NCBI GenBank assembly: GCA_033961575.1
Contig: CM066732.1
Coordinates: forward strand, 113,524,687-113,588,686
Source: Aselliscus stoliczkanus
Lineage: Eukaryota > Chordata > Mammalia > Chiroptera > Hipposideridae
DNA length: 64,000 bases
Direction: 5' to 3'
In this document: in pieces, positions 32,384 to 45,189 of the stretch
Layout of the letters: each line of letters begins with the position of its first letter
How positions within the stretch are numbered: position 1 is the stretch's first letter
Notes under the pieces: generated by a model
Databases searched by the model: none
What the model saw: the letters and a program-made list of their open reading frames with translations, nothing else
What the model was told of the DNA's origin: nothing
Program-made: the position numbers and the translations under genes

Positions 32384-34407
32384 TATGCCTGGGTTTTGAT
32401 AGCAGATACAGCACCGCCTTTATAGGAATACCCAAGGTATTTGTTCGACTTCTAAACAACCCCTTTGATTTCCTTCATAAAGAGGAAATGCCAGTGAATT
32501 GTGCCTTTACTCACTAGAAAGTGTTCCCAGACGATGGCTTTTAGGAAGCTTACGGTATGAAATGGAAACTTCTTACACAAAGTGAATCCCACACGTGCAG
32601 TAGAACATCCAAAAGAAATAGGAGCCACAGTGGGAGGGCTTGCCAGTGACATGACAGATGGAGGAACTTGACAGTTGTGTAGTGGGAAAGAGCCATGGAC
32701 ATGTTCAAAATGAAAACGCGGCCGGCTTGTTGGGCTAGCCACTCGTCACTTGGGCTGGCCAGGGACCAGAACCACATGAGAACGAGGCCTTTCTCAGTGA
32801 AATCCCCTCCTATGTTTAAATTACTAGAATTGCTCTATCTAGGGATTCAAGAGTGGTAGAATTTCTAGCAAGGCTGTAAATAGTCTCATAAGCAATTACA
32901 GTTATTCCCCTAATGCCTACTTCAGTACTAATACAAGTGCTTCCACTGGAGTCTGCAGTTTTCCACCTTTATACAACATTTTCCTTATACTGAAAGAGCC
33001 ATAGGAAAAGTCAAGGGTATGGAGACTCAACGGTGAGGTTTACTGTGCAGAGCCAAGGGGAACAAGACACCTACTGAACTGGGCTTTATGCCTGTTGGAA
33101 CATGGCATTCTTTAATGAACAGGATAAGAAAAATGCATAGTGGGTTATTACTATTGACTTACAAGTTTTTAAAATGGATCGTCTGATAAAATAGTTGCTG
33201 ATCTGTGAAGTGCAGAAACATCGAGAATATTAATATTACTCACACTAGGGCTCTGAGGGCATCCTATGTGCAGTAAGAGTTTAATATTAAGGCAAGAAGC
33301 TGGGATGTTGTAAAATCTCATTTATAAAAGCTCAGACGGGAAGAAAATTTTCTTTGATGGTGCAATTGTTGTCTTAGTTCAGACAATTATTTCCTCCTAG
33401 TCCCTGGTGGCCTGTGAATAAAGAAGCTTTGTAATCCCGAATTCTCTTAGAACTGGGGACACTGCCACTGCTGGCTGTGTTGGTGCACAGAGCCTTACAG
33501 CCTTGCTTCGCCTGACGCCAAGGAAGCCCCAAGGCAGAGCGTAGTCCTCTTCTGTTGCTGTGTGTATACTGAGGTGCAGTTTTGTTGTTGTCTCTCCTGA
33601 GCCTACTGAACCCTGACAGTATTTGGAGAGGAGGCGGCGGTGGTGATCGGTGCGTGCCCTCCTCTGCTTTGGGCTGTCTCAGTTGGGAGGGAAATGTAGG
33701 TGTAGTCAAATTGACCTTGGAATGTGAATACTGGTGCGGTGCTTAACTGTGTTGCCATGTGAATAATAGATCTTATTGCTCTCTCATATATTTGTATTTA
33801 TCTTTAAGTCATTTGAATTAATAGTTGTAACTGGAGAAGTTTTTGTTCCTTTGATCCTGGCCGCCTTGCTGGTAGGATATAGCCTGCTTTAGTGCATCGT
33901 AATGGAAAGATGGCTGAAAGGAATAAACGATGCTATCTGCAGACTGCATAGAAAATGTCTTTTGTTCCCAATGTTAATATCTTTATTCTCAAGCACATTT
34001 CACTGTTTGCTGAAAGTAGCAGCTTCCCTCAAAAATTCTAGACATTCTTATCTGTCTGTAGAGTTGATAGTACTACAGATAGTGCTTTTTGTTCACTGAG
34101 TGTTTCCCGGGCCCCACCATTCCTAACTCCAGGTAGACGGAGTAGATATCACAGCAAAACAATTTTAAAGTGCTTTGCTTAGAGCACTTTGTTTATGATT
34201 GCACTGTTTACATTTCTCATTTAGTAAAAGGCTTTTTACTTCATTCTGTTCAAATTTAGTGTTTAGAGAGCGGGGTACTGTATGTATATACAATATGTAT
34301 CATTTTATATGTTATACTGTTATGTCATATATACTTACAATACCAGACCTTGCATTCAATACATAATGCTATATGGACTCTTTCCAGACTTGTGTTTTTC
34401 AGTGAAC

Positions 34408-34413
34408 AATAAA
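34408..34413 (+). promoter_or_regulatory. Candidate distal poly(A) signal of APH1B
   Basis: AATAAA with a G/T-rich downstream element within 40 nt, about 3.1 kb after the stop codon. Confidence 0.55.
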
Positions 34414-34748
34414 AAGATTGTTTGGCACGACTTGTTTCCTGTGTTTCCTCTTCTTTGGAATAATGTATCCTTCAGCAGCTGTTATTAACAGTGTTTGTCT
34501 TTGATAAAACTTGGCTATACATTCTGCTGTTTATGATTGCTCAGCTCTGAGACTTTTTTCAAACAGAAATCATTGTTATCTGATTTAAAATCATAAAGCG
34601 TCTTTCATTTCTGTGTGTTCAGCAACAGTTTGGTGCAGAGAAGTTCCTTGAGTCTCTTAAACGAAGTGGAAGAGAATCCTCAAAAATCCTAGAACCTCAC
34701 TTTGAAAAAATCTAATTGTAAAATAATGAATTTATAAAACATCATCTA

Positions 34749-34828
34749 TTGGGTTGTCGGAAAAGTCATGACGTATTTTTGCAACGAAAAACATAGAAAA
34801 ATACGTCATGACTTTCCTGACAACCCAA
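34749..34828. mobile_element. 80-bp mariner-type MITE (near-perfect palindrome)
   Basis: Starts TTGGGTTGTCGGAAAAGT and ends ACTTTCCTGACAACCCAA. The two 32-bp arms match at 30 positions around a 16-bp centre. It is flanked by TA on both sides (34747-34748, 34829-34830), the Tc1/mariner target duplication. Architecture and length resemble human MADE1, but the sequence differs. Confidence 0.92.
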
Positions 34829-36349
34829 TAATAATGGCTAAAGATGGGAGTTGGCTGACAAGGAGAGTCCGATGCAGTTTCTCCCCAGTGGCCGCGAGTA
34901 GCCTGCAGAGCCCTTTGTTTTGCCTCTCCTCCGTGAGGAGACAGTGCAGCTGATTGCCCGAGCTTGGTCTTTGCCATCAGGCTCTGTAGAGAATCATTCT
35001 GACCTGAAACTCAAAAACCTGTTCATTCTGGTTTGACATGAGGCTGCTCTGAGTTTATGTTGACTGTGTTATTAGATGAAATAGCCACAGGGACCAAAGG
35101 CCCTTTGCTCCTAATTCGTAAGTCAGTGGAAAAGGTGTGTATCCATCAGGTAATGGCCCAGATTAGTGTACAATTTTGTCAGCCTTTCTTCCACACTGAA
35201 ATTGTGGCTCTAGCTTAATTGTTATTTGTTGGATATTTAGCTGGAACAGGGGTTTCCCAGTGACCAGCCTCAACACATGAGAAACTTCCAATGGAAGGGT
35301 GTTATGTTTTCCCTTCACCTCACTGAAAATGGCCAATACAAGGAACCACTCAACTGGCTTACGGTCTCAGTCTCAGTAAAAGAATTGGGGGTTTGATGCA
35401 TTTGAAGGTGACTATAATAGAGTATAAGCCCTGAGCAGGATCTGGCTTTACGTCTCAAGAATTTGTAGGTGGTACTTGTTGTTTAAGTATGGGTCACTGT
35501 AAACCTTGCTTCTACCTCATAGTAAAAGCATACATTTTTCAGTGCTTGAGCAAAATCAGAGGTGAAACTTACAGTGTTTAATCAGGGCTTACCTCAGATG
35601 GAAAATAACAAGATGGTGGAGATCTTTGCCCTCGGGAAACATTTACTCTAACTGCCCAGATTAAAAAGTGTAAGTATTACTTTAAGGCAACTACAAAATG
35701 CACTACAAATTTTGAAGTGATATAGAATAGCTGGAATACATAAGATGACACTTAAAATTTCAGGTGTGGATGAAGGGCTCACAGAGAATGGCTGCAGATG
35801 GAGACTGGGGACCGAGCCCTCCGTCACTGAAAGGCCGGAAAGGGGAGGTGGCGTCTTCCCTGAGGAAAGAAGGGGACCAGGAGAGAGCGGGGGCCTGAGA
35901 GCCGGGGGAACGGATGGCAAGTGCTGCTGAGTAATGAGTTAAGATGAGTAAGAACTGATCGTTGCATATGGCCAGATGGAATTTGCTGGGTGACCTTGAT
36001 AAAAGCAATTTCATTGTAGGGGTGAATACCTACATGGAATGGACTGTAGAGATAGGGAGATACGGGAGTAGACACAGCATATGAAGTACAGAGAACCGTA
36101 TAATTATAGTAGGGGGATGGTATGATACTCTGAGAAGGACGTGCGGAAAGAGAGCATATTCCCCCCTCTCCCCCCACCCCGTAACATAGCATTATTACAG
36201 CATGTTTGAGATTCAGGGGGAAGGGAAAAATTGATGATGCGGTGAGGGTGTGTGGGGAGGATAGTTGCTAAAGCGAAGTTCCTAAGGAGGAAACAGAGTG
36301 GGAAATTTTGAGCATTATGTGCATATATTAGATAAGTGAAAGTGTTTAA

Positions 36350-36735
36350 AATCAATGAAATAAGATTATACTTAAGAAACTAGAAAAAGAAGGGCAAACT
36401 AAAGCTAAAATAAGCAGAAGAAAGGAGGTAATGATGAGAATAGCAAAAATCAAATAGAAATCAGAAAAACACAATGGAGAAAATCAGTAAAAATGTGGTT
36501 CTTTAAAAAGATCAATATACTTGGCAAAGCTCTGGCCAGATTGATAAGGAAAAAAGAAAGAAGGCACAATTATAAATATCAGGAATGGAAGGAAACATCA
36601 CTATAGATCCTACATTATTAAATAAAAAGAGAACATTTTTTTTAAAAGTCAATAAATTAGAAACGTAGGTGAAATGAACAAATTTCTTTTAAAAAAACAA
36701 GCTGACTCAAGAAGAAATAACAATATCCCTATATT
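36350..36735 (+). mobile_element. L1 ORF2 fragment
   Basis: gatcaatatacttggcaaag, ctctggccagattgataagg and atatcaggaatggaaggaaa are L1 ORF2 patterns. Confidence 0.75.
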
Positions 36736-36739
36736 TTTT

Positions 36740-37240
36740 CAGGCTGTGTTTTTTCTTGCCCCTTAGCATGCCTTCTAATAATTGAAAGCTGGACATCAAA
36801 TATTGAGTAATAGGAACTGAAGTAAATAGGTGTTGAGTGTAAATTTTATGTTAATCTGGGCAAGAGTTGTACTGTATTTAATGTTCGCTGCAGCTCTAAG
36901 TGCCAGAGGCTTCCGATTCTTCTAGCGTCCTTGTTTCTGTCTCCCCTTTTGACTTTGGGCTTCCCTATATGCTCCTCCTCAAAGAAAGTCTGTGGCTTGT
37001 ACTTCTTTCAGCCATAACCCACTGTTATATTGTAGCCCTGTTGGTGTGGCAGAAAGATGAGAGAGCTATCCAGTAATCTTAAGATTCAATCTCAATTTTT
37101 TAGCTGGCTTGCATACCTCAACTAAGTGTCTCTTAGCATTTTCCCCGCTCAGGTAAGACAGGAAGGTTAAAGGGGGCTGGAATGGGAGAAATGTCCTTTC
37201 CCTAGGTGGAATAGGACTCTTGTAAGGTCTTTTCCCTAGA
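36740..37240. other. Intergenic, probably unassigned interspersed repeat
   Basis: Old repeat-like texture (aaaggaactgaagtaaatag-type stretch near 36810), family not assigned, no gene seen. Confidence 0.4.
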
Positions 37241-37252
37241 AAGTAGGCCTTT

Positions 37253-37665
37253 TTTTTTTTTTTTAAGATTTTATTGGGGAATTGGGGGAGGGAAACAGAC
37301 AAGCTGCTGTCCTTTTGTTCTTCAGTCTAGTTGTGGAGGACGTTGCTTCACAGGCCCATGTTGGGATTATCATTGATTGCGCTCTTCCCACGTGAGGCAG
37401 ATCAGTCACCGGCCATTGGACAGCCGCTCATGGCAGCTCACAGCAGCTCATGCCAGCTGCCAGCTACTCACGGTAGCTCAGGATAGCCCACTGCAGCCCT
37501 GCTGCAACCTATGCTGTGGCCCGTGACTCCTGGCAACCCAGCCCCAGGTCGAGCTGTTGTTCACCATCTTAGCTGTAGAGGGCTCAGTGTCACTGGCCCT
37601 CATGTGGGATCCGAACTGGGGCCCTGTTGCTCAGAGCAGGCATCCCAAGCCAGCTCTCACCAGAG
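37253..37665 (-). mobile_element. Long tRNA-derived SINE
   Basis: Antisense copy of the 450-bp family, somewhat diverged. Duplication agtaggccttt at 37242-37252 and 37666-37676. Confidence 0.9.
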
Positions 37666-38094
37666 AGTAGGCCTTTGTTATGGAGAACACTGGGTGGATT
37701 TTACAATAATTACTCTGACCCTCTCCACTGGTAGAGTCTGGTTCAGTTCCTGGAGGTAAAACCTGTGAAATGTAGGGGCTCCTAAGATTGTGTGCTAGTT
37801 TTACTAGTTTCTGACTCTTATGCTATTCCACTCTCAGACTCCGGCAATTTGTCATGATTAGTATTTAAGTGTCCCTACCAGTTTATGGCTCTGCTCTGGT
37901 GGCTTTTGCTCTAGGTAAGCAAATCTTTGCTGGACTCCCTGGATTCACCCATCTCTCCAGATTTCACGGTGATGGCTTGCCCTAAGACCTCAGTTTTCTA
38001 AAGTGTGCAAGAAAAATGATTGATTTTGAGTTTGTTTAGTGTTTTCTTGTAGGTATAGGAGTGACAACTTCCAAGCTGTTTGCATGTTGGAGCT

Positions 38095-39060
38095 AACTAG
38101 AAATTCCCTATACTATTAAAGAAATTGAATTTGTAGTTCATAAAGAAAATTCCTAGAAGGCTTCACAGGAGAATTCTACCAAACATTAAAAAGAAAAGAG
38201 AGAAAGAAACCACACCAATTCTACATAACCTTGTCTAGAAAACGGAAGCAATGATACACTTTCCAATTCATTCTATGAGCACTGCCAAGCATTACCTTGA
38301 TAACAAATCCGGACAAAAATGAGGGGAAAAAAACAACAGACTAATACCTATCATGAATATACATGCTAAAATCCTCAACAATATTTTAGCAAATTGAACC
38401 CAGTAATATATAAAAGGTATAATACACATGACCAACTGGAGTTTATCCCAATAACACAAGATTGGTTTAACATACAGATGTTCACCATATTAACAGACTA
38501 AAACAAACATGATTATATCAATAGATACAAAAGGTTTTAACAAAATCTAACACCCATTTTTGATTAAAACAAAAAACAAAAAAACCCTCAACAAACGAGG
38601 AATAGAATAAGAAAGAGTATCTCTAACCTGAAAAGCGGACATCTATGTAAAACCTACAGCTAAGGCCATACTTGATACAAGACTTGAATACTTTCTCCAT
38701 CAAGATCAGAAACAAGGCAGGGATGTCTGCTCTCACCACTTTTATTCAACATTGTGCTGGGGACTTAGCCAGTGCAAAAAGACAAGAAAAAGAAATGTCA
38801 TACAGATTGGAAAGGAAGAAATAAAACTCTTTATTTTCAGATGATATGATTGATTGTCAGTGTAGAAAATCCTAAGGAAACTACAAAAAGGCGACTAGAA
38901 CTAATTAGTGAATTTAGCAAGGTCATAGATAGGATTCCAGGTCAACATGCAAAAATCAATCATGCTTCTATACAAGCAGCAAAGAATTTGAAGTTGACAT
39001 TGACTGGCTTTCTAGAATTAGTTTGCTTCTCAAACTATCTGTAATTAAGGGCTATATTTT
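38095..39060 (+). mobile_element. L1 ORF2 reverse-transcriptase remnant
   Basis: aggagaattctaccaaacat, gtttatcccaataacacaag and ggcagggatgtctgctctca are L1 reverse-transcriptase patterns. Many stops. Confidence 0.85.
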
Positions 39061-39769
39061 TAAAACTTCTAATCCATCACAGATCAATACTTTTGTAACA
39101 TACAACAGTAATGAATTATTATAAAAATTTTATAAAACAGACATTCAAATTACAAACCAAAATATTTGTTATTAGAGTCAACAGGTATAAAATTACATTT
39201 CAGTAAATAAAATAAAAAAACATAGGGAAAAAGGAAAGAATTATAAAAATGTACATGTTCATTGAAGATGTGTTTATAGGCAGTTAATATAGTATCACTA
39301 TTACACTCAAAACTTTTTGCTGTCCTGTAATAACCAAACAAAATGTGAATGCAAAAGCAATTCTCCATATTAAATGCCTATTTAACACATTATAAAGGAA
39401 TACTCAGTATATCAATATTTAATTTTTTAATGTGATAAAGGAATTGTTGCCCTGTTTGTTAATTTACCTAATCTAGATTGGATTGATAACAATGCTACTT
39501 TCATAGAACAAAGCATATCTAAAATGTTTCTATGTTTATCCTACTAGATACCAAAGTATACCATAAATCTTCAATAATGGATATGGATAGAAAGTTCCAG
39601 AACAGGCCTGTGTATATATGAGAACCTAATATATAATAAAATTGTCATTTTAAATCAGTGGAGAAAAGATCAGCTCATCAATAAATGGGCTGTTTGATTA
39701 TTTATTTGATTATATTTGGGGGAGGGGGTGTAAATATGTCCTTTCTTCACTTTTCACCATAAAATGAAA

Positions 39770-40480
39770 TCTAGACATTAAAAATTCAAATGTAAAAAAT
39801 AAAAGAACTAGGAAAAAATTAGAATAATTTAATAATCTTAAGGTGGAGAGTGTTTCTCAGCACTACACTGAGGCTACAAATCACAAAGGGAATAAAATGG
39901 AGAGATTTGACTACATGAAATGTAAAACTGTACAGCAAAAGATGCCCTCAACAAGGAAGGCTGGGAAAAATATTTCTGGTGTATATTACAAAGAATTGTC
40001 ACCCTTAATACATAAGAAGCTTCTATAATTAAAAAAGATAACCTTAGAAAAGTGATCAAAGGACATAAACAATTCACAAAAAAAGTACAATAATAAACAT
40101 AAGACAAAAATGCTAAACCATTAATAAAGAAATGTAAAACAAGCAAATAATTATTAGATGATCAGATTGTCAAAGATGAGAAACATTGATTGCTGAGCAC
40201 GTGGTAGAAATGGCATGTTAGGAGAGAGCAAATTAGTACAACGTTTTGGGTGGTAATTTAGCAAAATATTATATCTATAAAATTTTGAGATGTGCATATT
40301 TTGAACCAGCAATTCCTTTTCTACCAGTTTAGCCTGTAGAAATACATCCTAGCACACAAGGATCTCGTAGTAGTCTTGCAATCTTAGGAATCTGCAACAA
40401 ATGTCTATCAGTAAAGCTTTGCCTCAAAGAGCAGAACACTTTAAAAAGAATGAGGATATTTGGAATGTATTAGAAAACAA
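39770..40480 (+). mobile_element. L1 ORF2 C-terminal / 3' UTR remnant
   Basis: actacatgaaatgtaaaact, agtgatcaaaggacataaac and attcctttttctaccagttt-like sequence continue the L1 after a gap. Confidence 0.7.
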
Positions 40481-40494
40481 AAGCAAGGTATAGA

Positions 40495-40615
40495 CCATTC
40501 TTCCATTCAGCAAATATTTCTCATGCTAGACATTGTGCTAGATACTGAGAATACAAGGATGAAAATAGACAGGTATGGTCCTAGCCCTTATAGAGCATAC
40601 AATATGTATCCTATT
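40495..40615 (-). mobile_element. L2 LINE fragment
   Basis: ttccattcagcaaatatttc and gctagacattgtgctagata match the reversed L2 3' end. Confidence 0.75.
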
Positions 40616-40849
40616 AGTCCATTTTATTTCAAAATTTAAAATGAATTTAAAATATTCACATAGTCTGGAGCAAGCAATTGTTAGCAATGGCTATTTGCAG
40701 AGTTAGGATTATGTCGGACTTTCGGCTTTATACATAATTATTTGTATTTTTTTCGATGAGCATGTGTTATGTATGTAATCAGACAAAACCATAATAGAGG
40801 CATTTTTATGATCTCTTGGTGTCTTTATTAGAAAGTATATATCATTCAA

Positions 40850-41065
40850 GATCTTTCACAGTCTGATCCGAACCACTTTTTCCTGTCTCCCACCATTCCC
40901 TGTCGTTTCCTGCACATTCTGAAATATATCCCTGAGGCCTCCACTTACAATGCACCGTGGATTCATACCTCCAACCAAATTCCTCTCTCAAGTTTCTGCT
41001 CAAATGTTACCCTTTGTGAAATCTTTCCTGATGAAACTCAGAAAAGCAAGTGGCTTTCTCCACTG
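40850..41065 (+). mobile_element. L2 LINE fragment
   Basis: agtttctgctcaaatgttac and tgaaatctttcctgatgaaa are L2 patterns. Confidence 0.65.
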
Positions 41066-41077
41066 TGATCCCTTCGC

Positions 41078-41210
41078 TTATTTATTTATTTATTTGTTTA
41101 TTTATTTATTTATTTTCAGGGCAGTGTCACTGGCCCTCACATGTGGGACCCAAACCGGGGCCCCTGGCTTCCGAAGCCAGCGCTTAACCACCGTGCCACT
41201 CGGCCAGCCC
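41078..41210 (-). mobile_element. Short tRNA-derived SINE with (TTTA)n tail
   Basis: Antisense Rhin-1-like copy. Its A-tail has become a (TAAA)n microsatellite (TTTATTTATTTA on the + strand). Flanks cccttcgcttattt and ccctttcgcatatttt look like an imperfect duplication. Confidence 0.88.
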
Positions 41211-41224
41211 CTTTCGCATATTTT

Positions 41225-41620
41225 AAAAAACATCAAAGAGTAATTACACAGAGTAAGATGCACAGATTTGAAGTGTACTATCGGATGAGTTTTGCTAAAC
41301 GCGTGCACCTGTGTAACCACCACCCCAGTCAAGATGTAGATCATTTCCTTTCCTCCCGATGGCTCCCTCCTGCTCCTTCCTAGCCAGTCCCCTGCCTTCC
41401 GGAGGTAACCACTGGTTCCAACTTCCATCACCATAGATTAGTTTCTCCTGTTTTGAACTTCATATAAATGGAATAACACAAGATGTACGCTTTTGTGCCT
41501 GACTTCTTTCGCCTAACATAGTTTTGTGAGATTTCCTCCCTGTTTTTGTGTACATCAATGATTTGCAACTTTTTGCTGAATGGTATTCCATCTTATGGAT
41601 GTACAGTTTGTTTAGCTGTA
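41225..41620 (-). mobile_element. Antisense L1 3' UTR
   Basis: agtgtactatcggatgagtt, accaccaccccagtcaagat, aaatggaataacacaagatg and tgctgaatggtattccatct are typical. Confidence 0.8.
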
Positions 41621-41929
41621 CTTCTGTCAATGTGCTCCTAGCATTCTCTTCATACTACTCTTCTATATATTATGGTTTGTGGTTTTTCTGTCTCTCCAAA
41701 TGAGATTGTGATACCAATTATCATTGAATATAGGCACTCTTATCTAAATCATGGTTGAATCCCCATTACTGAATCTTTGCTAGGATACAGTAGTTGTTCA
41801 TTAAATCTTTGCTTTTGAATAAGGAGGTATGAGAGAGCAAGTCAGTTGGAAACTACTTTGGATGATAGAAGCGAGATAAAGGAAACCACCTTTCCCTTCA
41901 TTCATAACACGTCTGACACAAAATGTGTG

Positions 41930-42660
41930 GGATTTTCCACACCAAGCAATTCTCCAATTCTCGGTGGACACCAACTGTGGCTGTTCTGTAATTTAACTCA
42001 ATTCTGACACTAACTGCCCAGAATCAGTGCAGACCCCACAGGTTAAGGGCTCAATTCCACAGAACTGCCCCCACTTCAGACACCAGTTGCAAGTCCCGGG
42101 TTGTCACCTGTTCTTCTCACCAACTGGCTTTAAATTGCGGGTTCCTATGACTCCCTCCTGAGGTCTGATAATTTGCTAGAACAGCTCACAAAACTTAGGG
42201 AGACATTTACTTACATTTACCAGTTTATTATAAAGGAGACAGATGAACAACCAGTTATGTAGATCAAGGTATGGGGAAGGGGCACACAGCTTCTATGCCC
42301 TCGCCAGGCATACCACCTCCATGTGTTGGAAGCTCTCTGAACCCGTAGTTTAAGGGTTTTTTCTGGAGTTGGAGGTTCCATTATGTAGGCATGGTTGATT
42401 AAATCATTGGCCATTGGTGATTGAATTCAATTCCCAGCCTGTCTCGCCTCCCTGGAGGTCAGGGAGTAGGGCTGAAAATTACAACCCACTAATCACATGG
42501 TTGGTTCCTCTGGTAACCAACCTCCCATCCTCCATGCATCACCTCTTTAGCATACATTTAGGTATGGCTCAGGGCCTTCTTATGAATAATCTTTAGGAGC
42601 TCTGTGCCAGGAACTAGGGACCAAATATATATTTCTTAGTGTATCACAACATCACAGGAG
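41930..42660 (-). mobile_element. Solo LTR of an endogenous retrovirus (ERVL/MaLR-type)
   Basis: Reads on the - strand from about tgtgatgttgtgatacac through ttggtccctagttcctggca and a poly(A) signal in tataataaactggtaaatg, to ttccacacaccc-like sequence at the left. No viral coding sequence is seen beside it. Confidence 0.6.
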
Positions 42661-42765
42661 ATTAGCCCAGATTTCACGCAGTGGCTAAGAGGGAATGATC
42701 AGCTCCTGGCCATGCCTGTTTTCCACGGAAAGGATGTACCATATTCAAGAAAACTGTTCTGATGG

Positions 42766-42869
42766 GGGCCAGCCGAGTGGCGCTGTGGTTAAGCGCTGGC
42801 TTGGGAAGCCAGTGGCCCCAGTTCGGGTCCCACATATGAGGGCCAGTGACACTGCCCTCAAAAAAAAAC
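42766..42869 (+). mobile_element. Short tRNA-derived SINE (Rhin-1-like)
   Basis: Full-length sense copy. 16-bp duplication aaaactgttctga[t/c]gg at 42750-42765 and 42870-42885, one mismatch. Confidence 0.93.
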
Positions 42870-43389
42870 AAAACTGTTCTGACGGTTATGTGTTGGGTGG
42901 CTGGGAAGGAGAGAAGCAAAAATGCCTGAGAGCTGGATGTCTAGGTAGTTTGGGAAGCTAGTTTCAGCTGATGAACTGACGGCTTATATTAATGTTTCCC
43001 ACCTCACCAGAAAAGTGTCTGCTTCTTCCAGAGAAGCGGGCTGACTGTCCTCACTGACACTGAGTTTCTATAGAGGCCTCAGTCTGCCCTTGAATCCATA
43101 GGCCTTGTGTTTGTTGTCTTCATGGCAGGTAATTAAAAGTTAATATTTGAAATGAGAGAACTCAAGCTGAAATAATGGCTTTGACTTAGAGTATCAGGAG
43201 GTCATAGCCAGCCACGTGAATGGAGATCACATTCCTTCCCAGGCTCCCACCCATGGGCGAGTTCCAGGGAAGTGTGCCATCTTGGACGGGTTTCTCCATC
43301 TGGATGGGCCAGGAGGATAAGCTCTGAATGGTAATGCCAGGATGGGGCAGGGTGTCGTTTGGCTGTGTGTGAGTGGTCTTTTTCCCTTT

Positions 43390-43660
43390 TTCAAAAACAG
43401 CTTTATTGAGGTATCATTGACATAAGATAAATGGCACATATAAAGTATAAAATTTGAACAGTTTTGATATATGTGGAAAAACATTACCACAATCAAGATA
43501 ACGAACACATCCATCATCTCAATAATTTCTCACCCCTTCGCAGTCCCTTCATCCCCCACCTCGTCCCCAGGCAACCACTGATCTGCTTTCTGCCACTATA
43601 GTTTAGTTTGCATTGTTTAGAATTTTATACAGGTGGCATTATATGACGTGTGTGTGCGTA
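43390..43660 (-). mobile_element. Antisense L1 3' UTR
   Basis: cagctttattgaggtatcat, accacaatcaagataacgaa and caaccactgatctgctttct. Confidence 0.85.
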
Positions 43661-45185
43661 TTCCTTCTCTCCAGTTCAGCCTAGGAAAAAGGAAAGTTCA
43701 ATGAATGTGTCCTTAGGAATTTGTTTTGCTGAATTCAGAGGTGAGGGTAACGTCCCAGGAGCTGAGCTGACTCCTTGGCTACCTGCAGTTGTTCATTCTT
43801 GGTCAGGCTTTTCCTGAACGGAGGCCAGGGTTTCATGTTACCTATCAGATTGGAGGTAGGAGGTTGTTGATGACTTTCCAGAAATCAATGACACAACTGC
43901 CTTTAGCCTGCGGGGTTTTATGAGGTTGTGGAATGATTGAGATAAGCATGGTAAATTCTATTACAAGAAGGTGTTTCCATGTCACCGGGGCTCTGGAAGA
44001 TGGACCCCATACTGTCATTGAAGATGCTAGCATTGCAGGAGCTGTGTGACCTTGGCTGAGCCCAGAGCCTGAGCCCCTGACTAGTTTCCCACTTAGAAGG
44101 TAAGGGCAGTATACCTTCTTTCCCTGGGTTGTTAGAGTGAAGGTGTGTTGACACGGTCAAGGGTATACAAGCAGGTGGCATTACTGAGACCCCAGGTGAC
44201 CTGCAGTCATAACTGATACGCTGACCTGATTGCAATAAATTTTTTTATGGTGAATAATTCCATACTACAGAGCACTTTGGCCCTAATTTCTGCCCAGTCA
44301 GTCTATAATGAAAGGCACGCTTGGGGCATGGGGACCCTCCTCTGAGCATTGTCACACCTTCCACCCTGGGACAGTTGACTCCGAGCTAGAGGGCCATGTG
44401 TCCCTGCCAGGCCATGTCCAATGTGGACATGGATGTCAGCATAACAGATGATGCCCTAACAGTGCCCACTGCACAGGTGGTGCCTCTGCTCCTGGGCAGC
44501 CAGCCCCGGAAGTCTTCTTTCCTCTTATAAGTGGGTCCCACACTCCAAAGGAAGGAAGGCGACGCCTTCTAATGGGGGCACAGCTAACAAGTCAAGAGAC
44601 TCAGGTTTCGGGCATTCACTCTCTGCCGGCTGGCCCGCTCCGGAAGAGTGGAGATAAAACTCGTCCTGGGCAGGAACATTAGGAGATGGGGGAGGGAGCA
44701 TTTAGCACCTGGCACCTGGCCAGGGTCCCACAGCGAGGTTCCCCGCAGTTAATGAGGCACCCTTGTGCCCACAGCCCAAGCTCCTGCAAAGGCCCTGGGA
44801 CACCCTAGGCTGGAATCGCTGCTGAGGCCCTGGACCTCGGGCTGGGCTGAGGGGCGTGGCCAGGGCGGGGAGTGCAAGCTCCAAGAGGGAAAGAGGTGCA
44901 AGGAGAGGGGAGGCTGTGCCTAAGGCCTGCGGGGCTCTTGGCCTTGGCCTGACTTTCTGTCTGCCCTCTTTTCTACCGTCCTCCACACGGGCCTCCCTGG
45001 ATACCTCCATTCTCTATCTTCTAACCTCCATCCCCCACCCCTCACCCCCCGAAGCTTTCTGCTTGGGGTTCATTTTTGTGTGAAAACCCTCTAGGTTGAA
45101 CCCTCCCAAAGGGTATATCCAAGGAAAAGGTTGGCGTTGCCTATCTGTACAGTGGCTGTGCTGGACCCTGGCCAGCACTTGGAAT
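43661..45185. other. Intergenic, no gene seen
   Basis: Unique-looking sequence with no exon I recognise. 44700-45010 is GC-rich, and its open frames have no recognisable motif. Confidence 0.6.
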
Positions 45186-45189
45186 GTGC

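Larger units (their letters stand above)
31317..34440 (+). other. APH1B: APH1B 3' UTR and downstream flank
   Basis: Non-coding sequence after the stop. Two canonical AATAAA hexamers lie at 32378-32383 and 34408-34413. The second is followed by a G/T-rich stretch (gattgtttgg, ttcctgtgttt) suited to cleavage, so the longest 3' UTR would be about 3.1 kb. An MER5-like hAT relic lies at 31478-31622. Which site is used cannot be told from sequence. Confidence 0.65.

Noticed and set aside
44702..45083. GC-rich overlapping open frames as a possible gene or second CpG island
   Set aside because: CpG density is low compared with 5270-6010, and neither frame shows a known motif.
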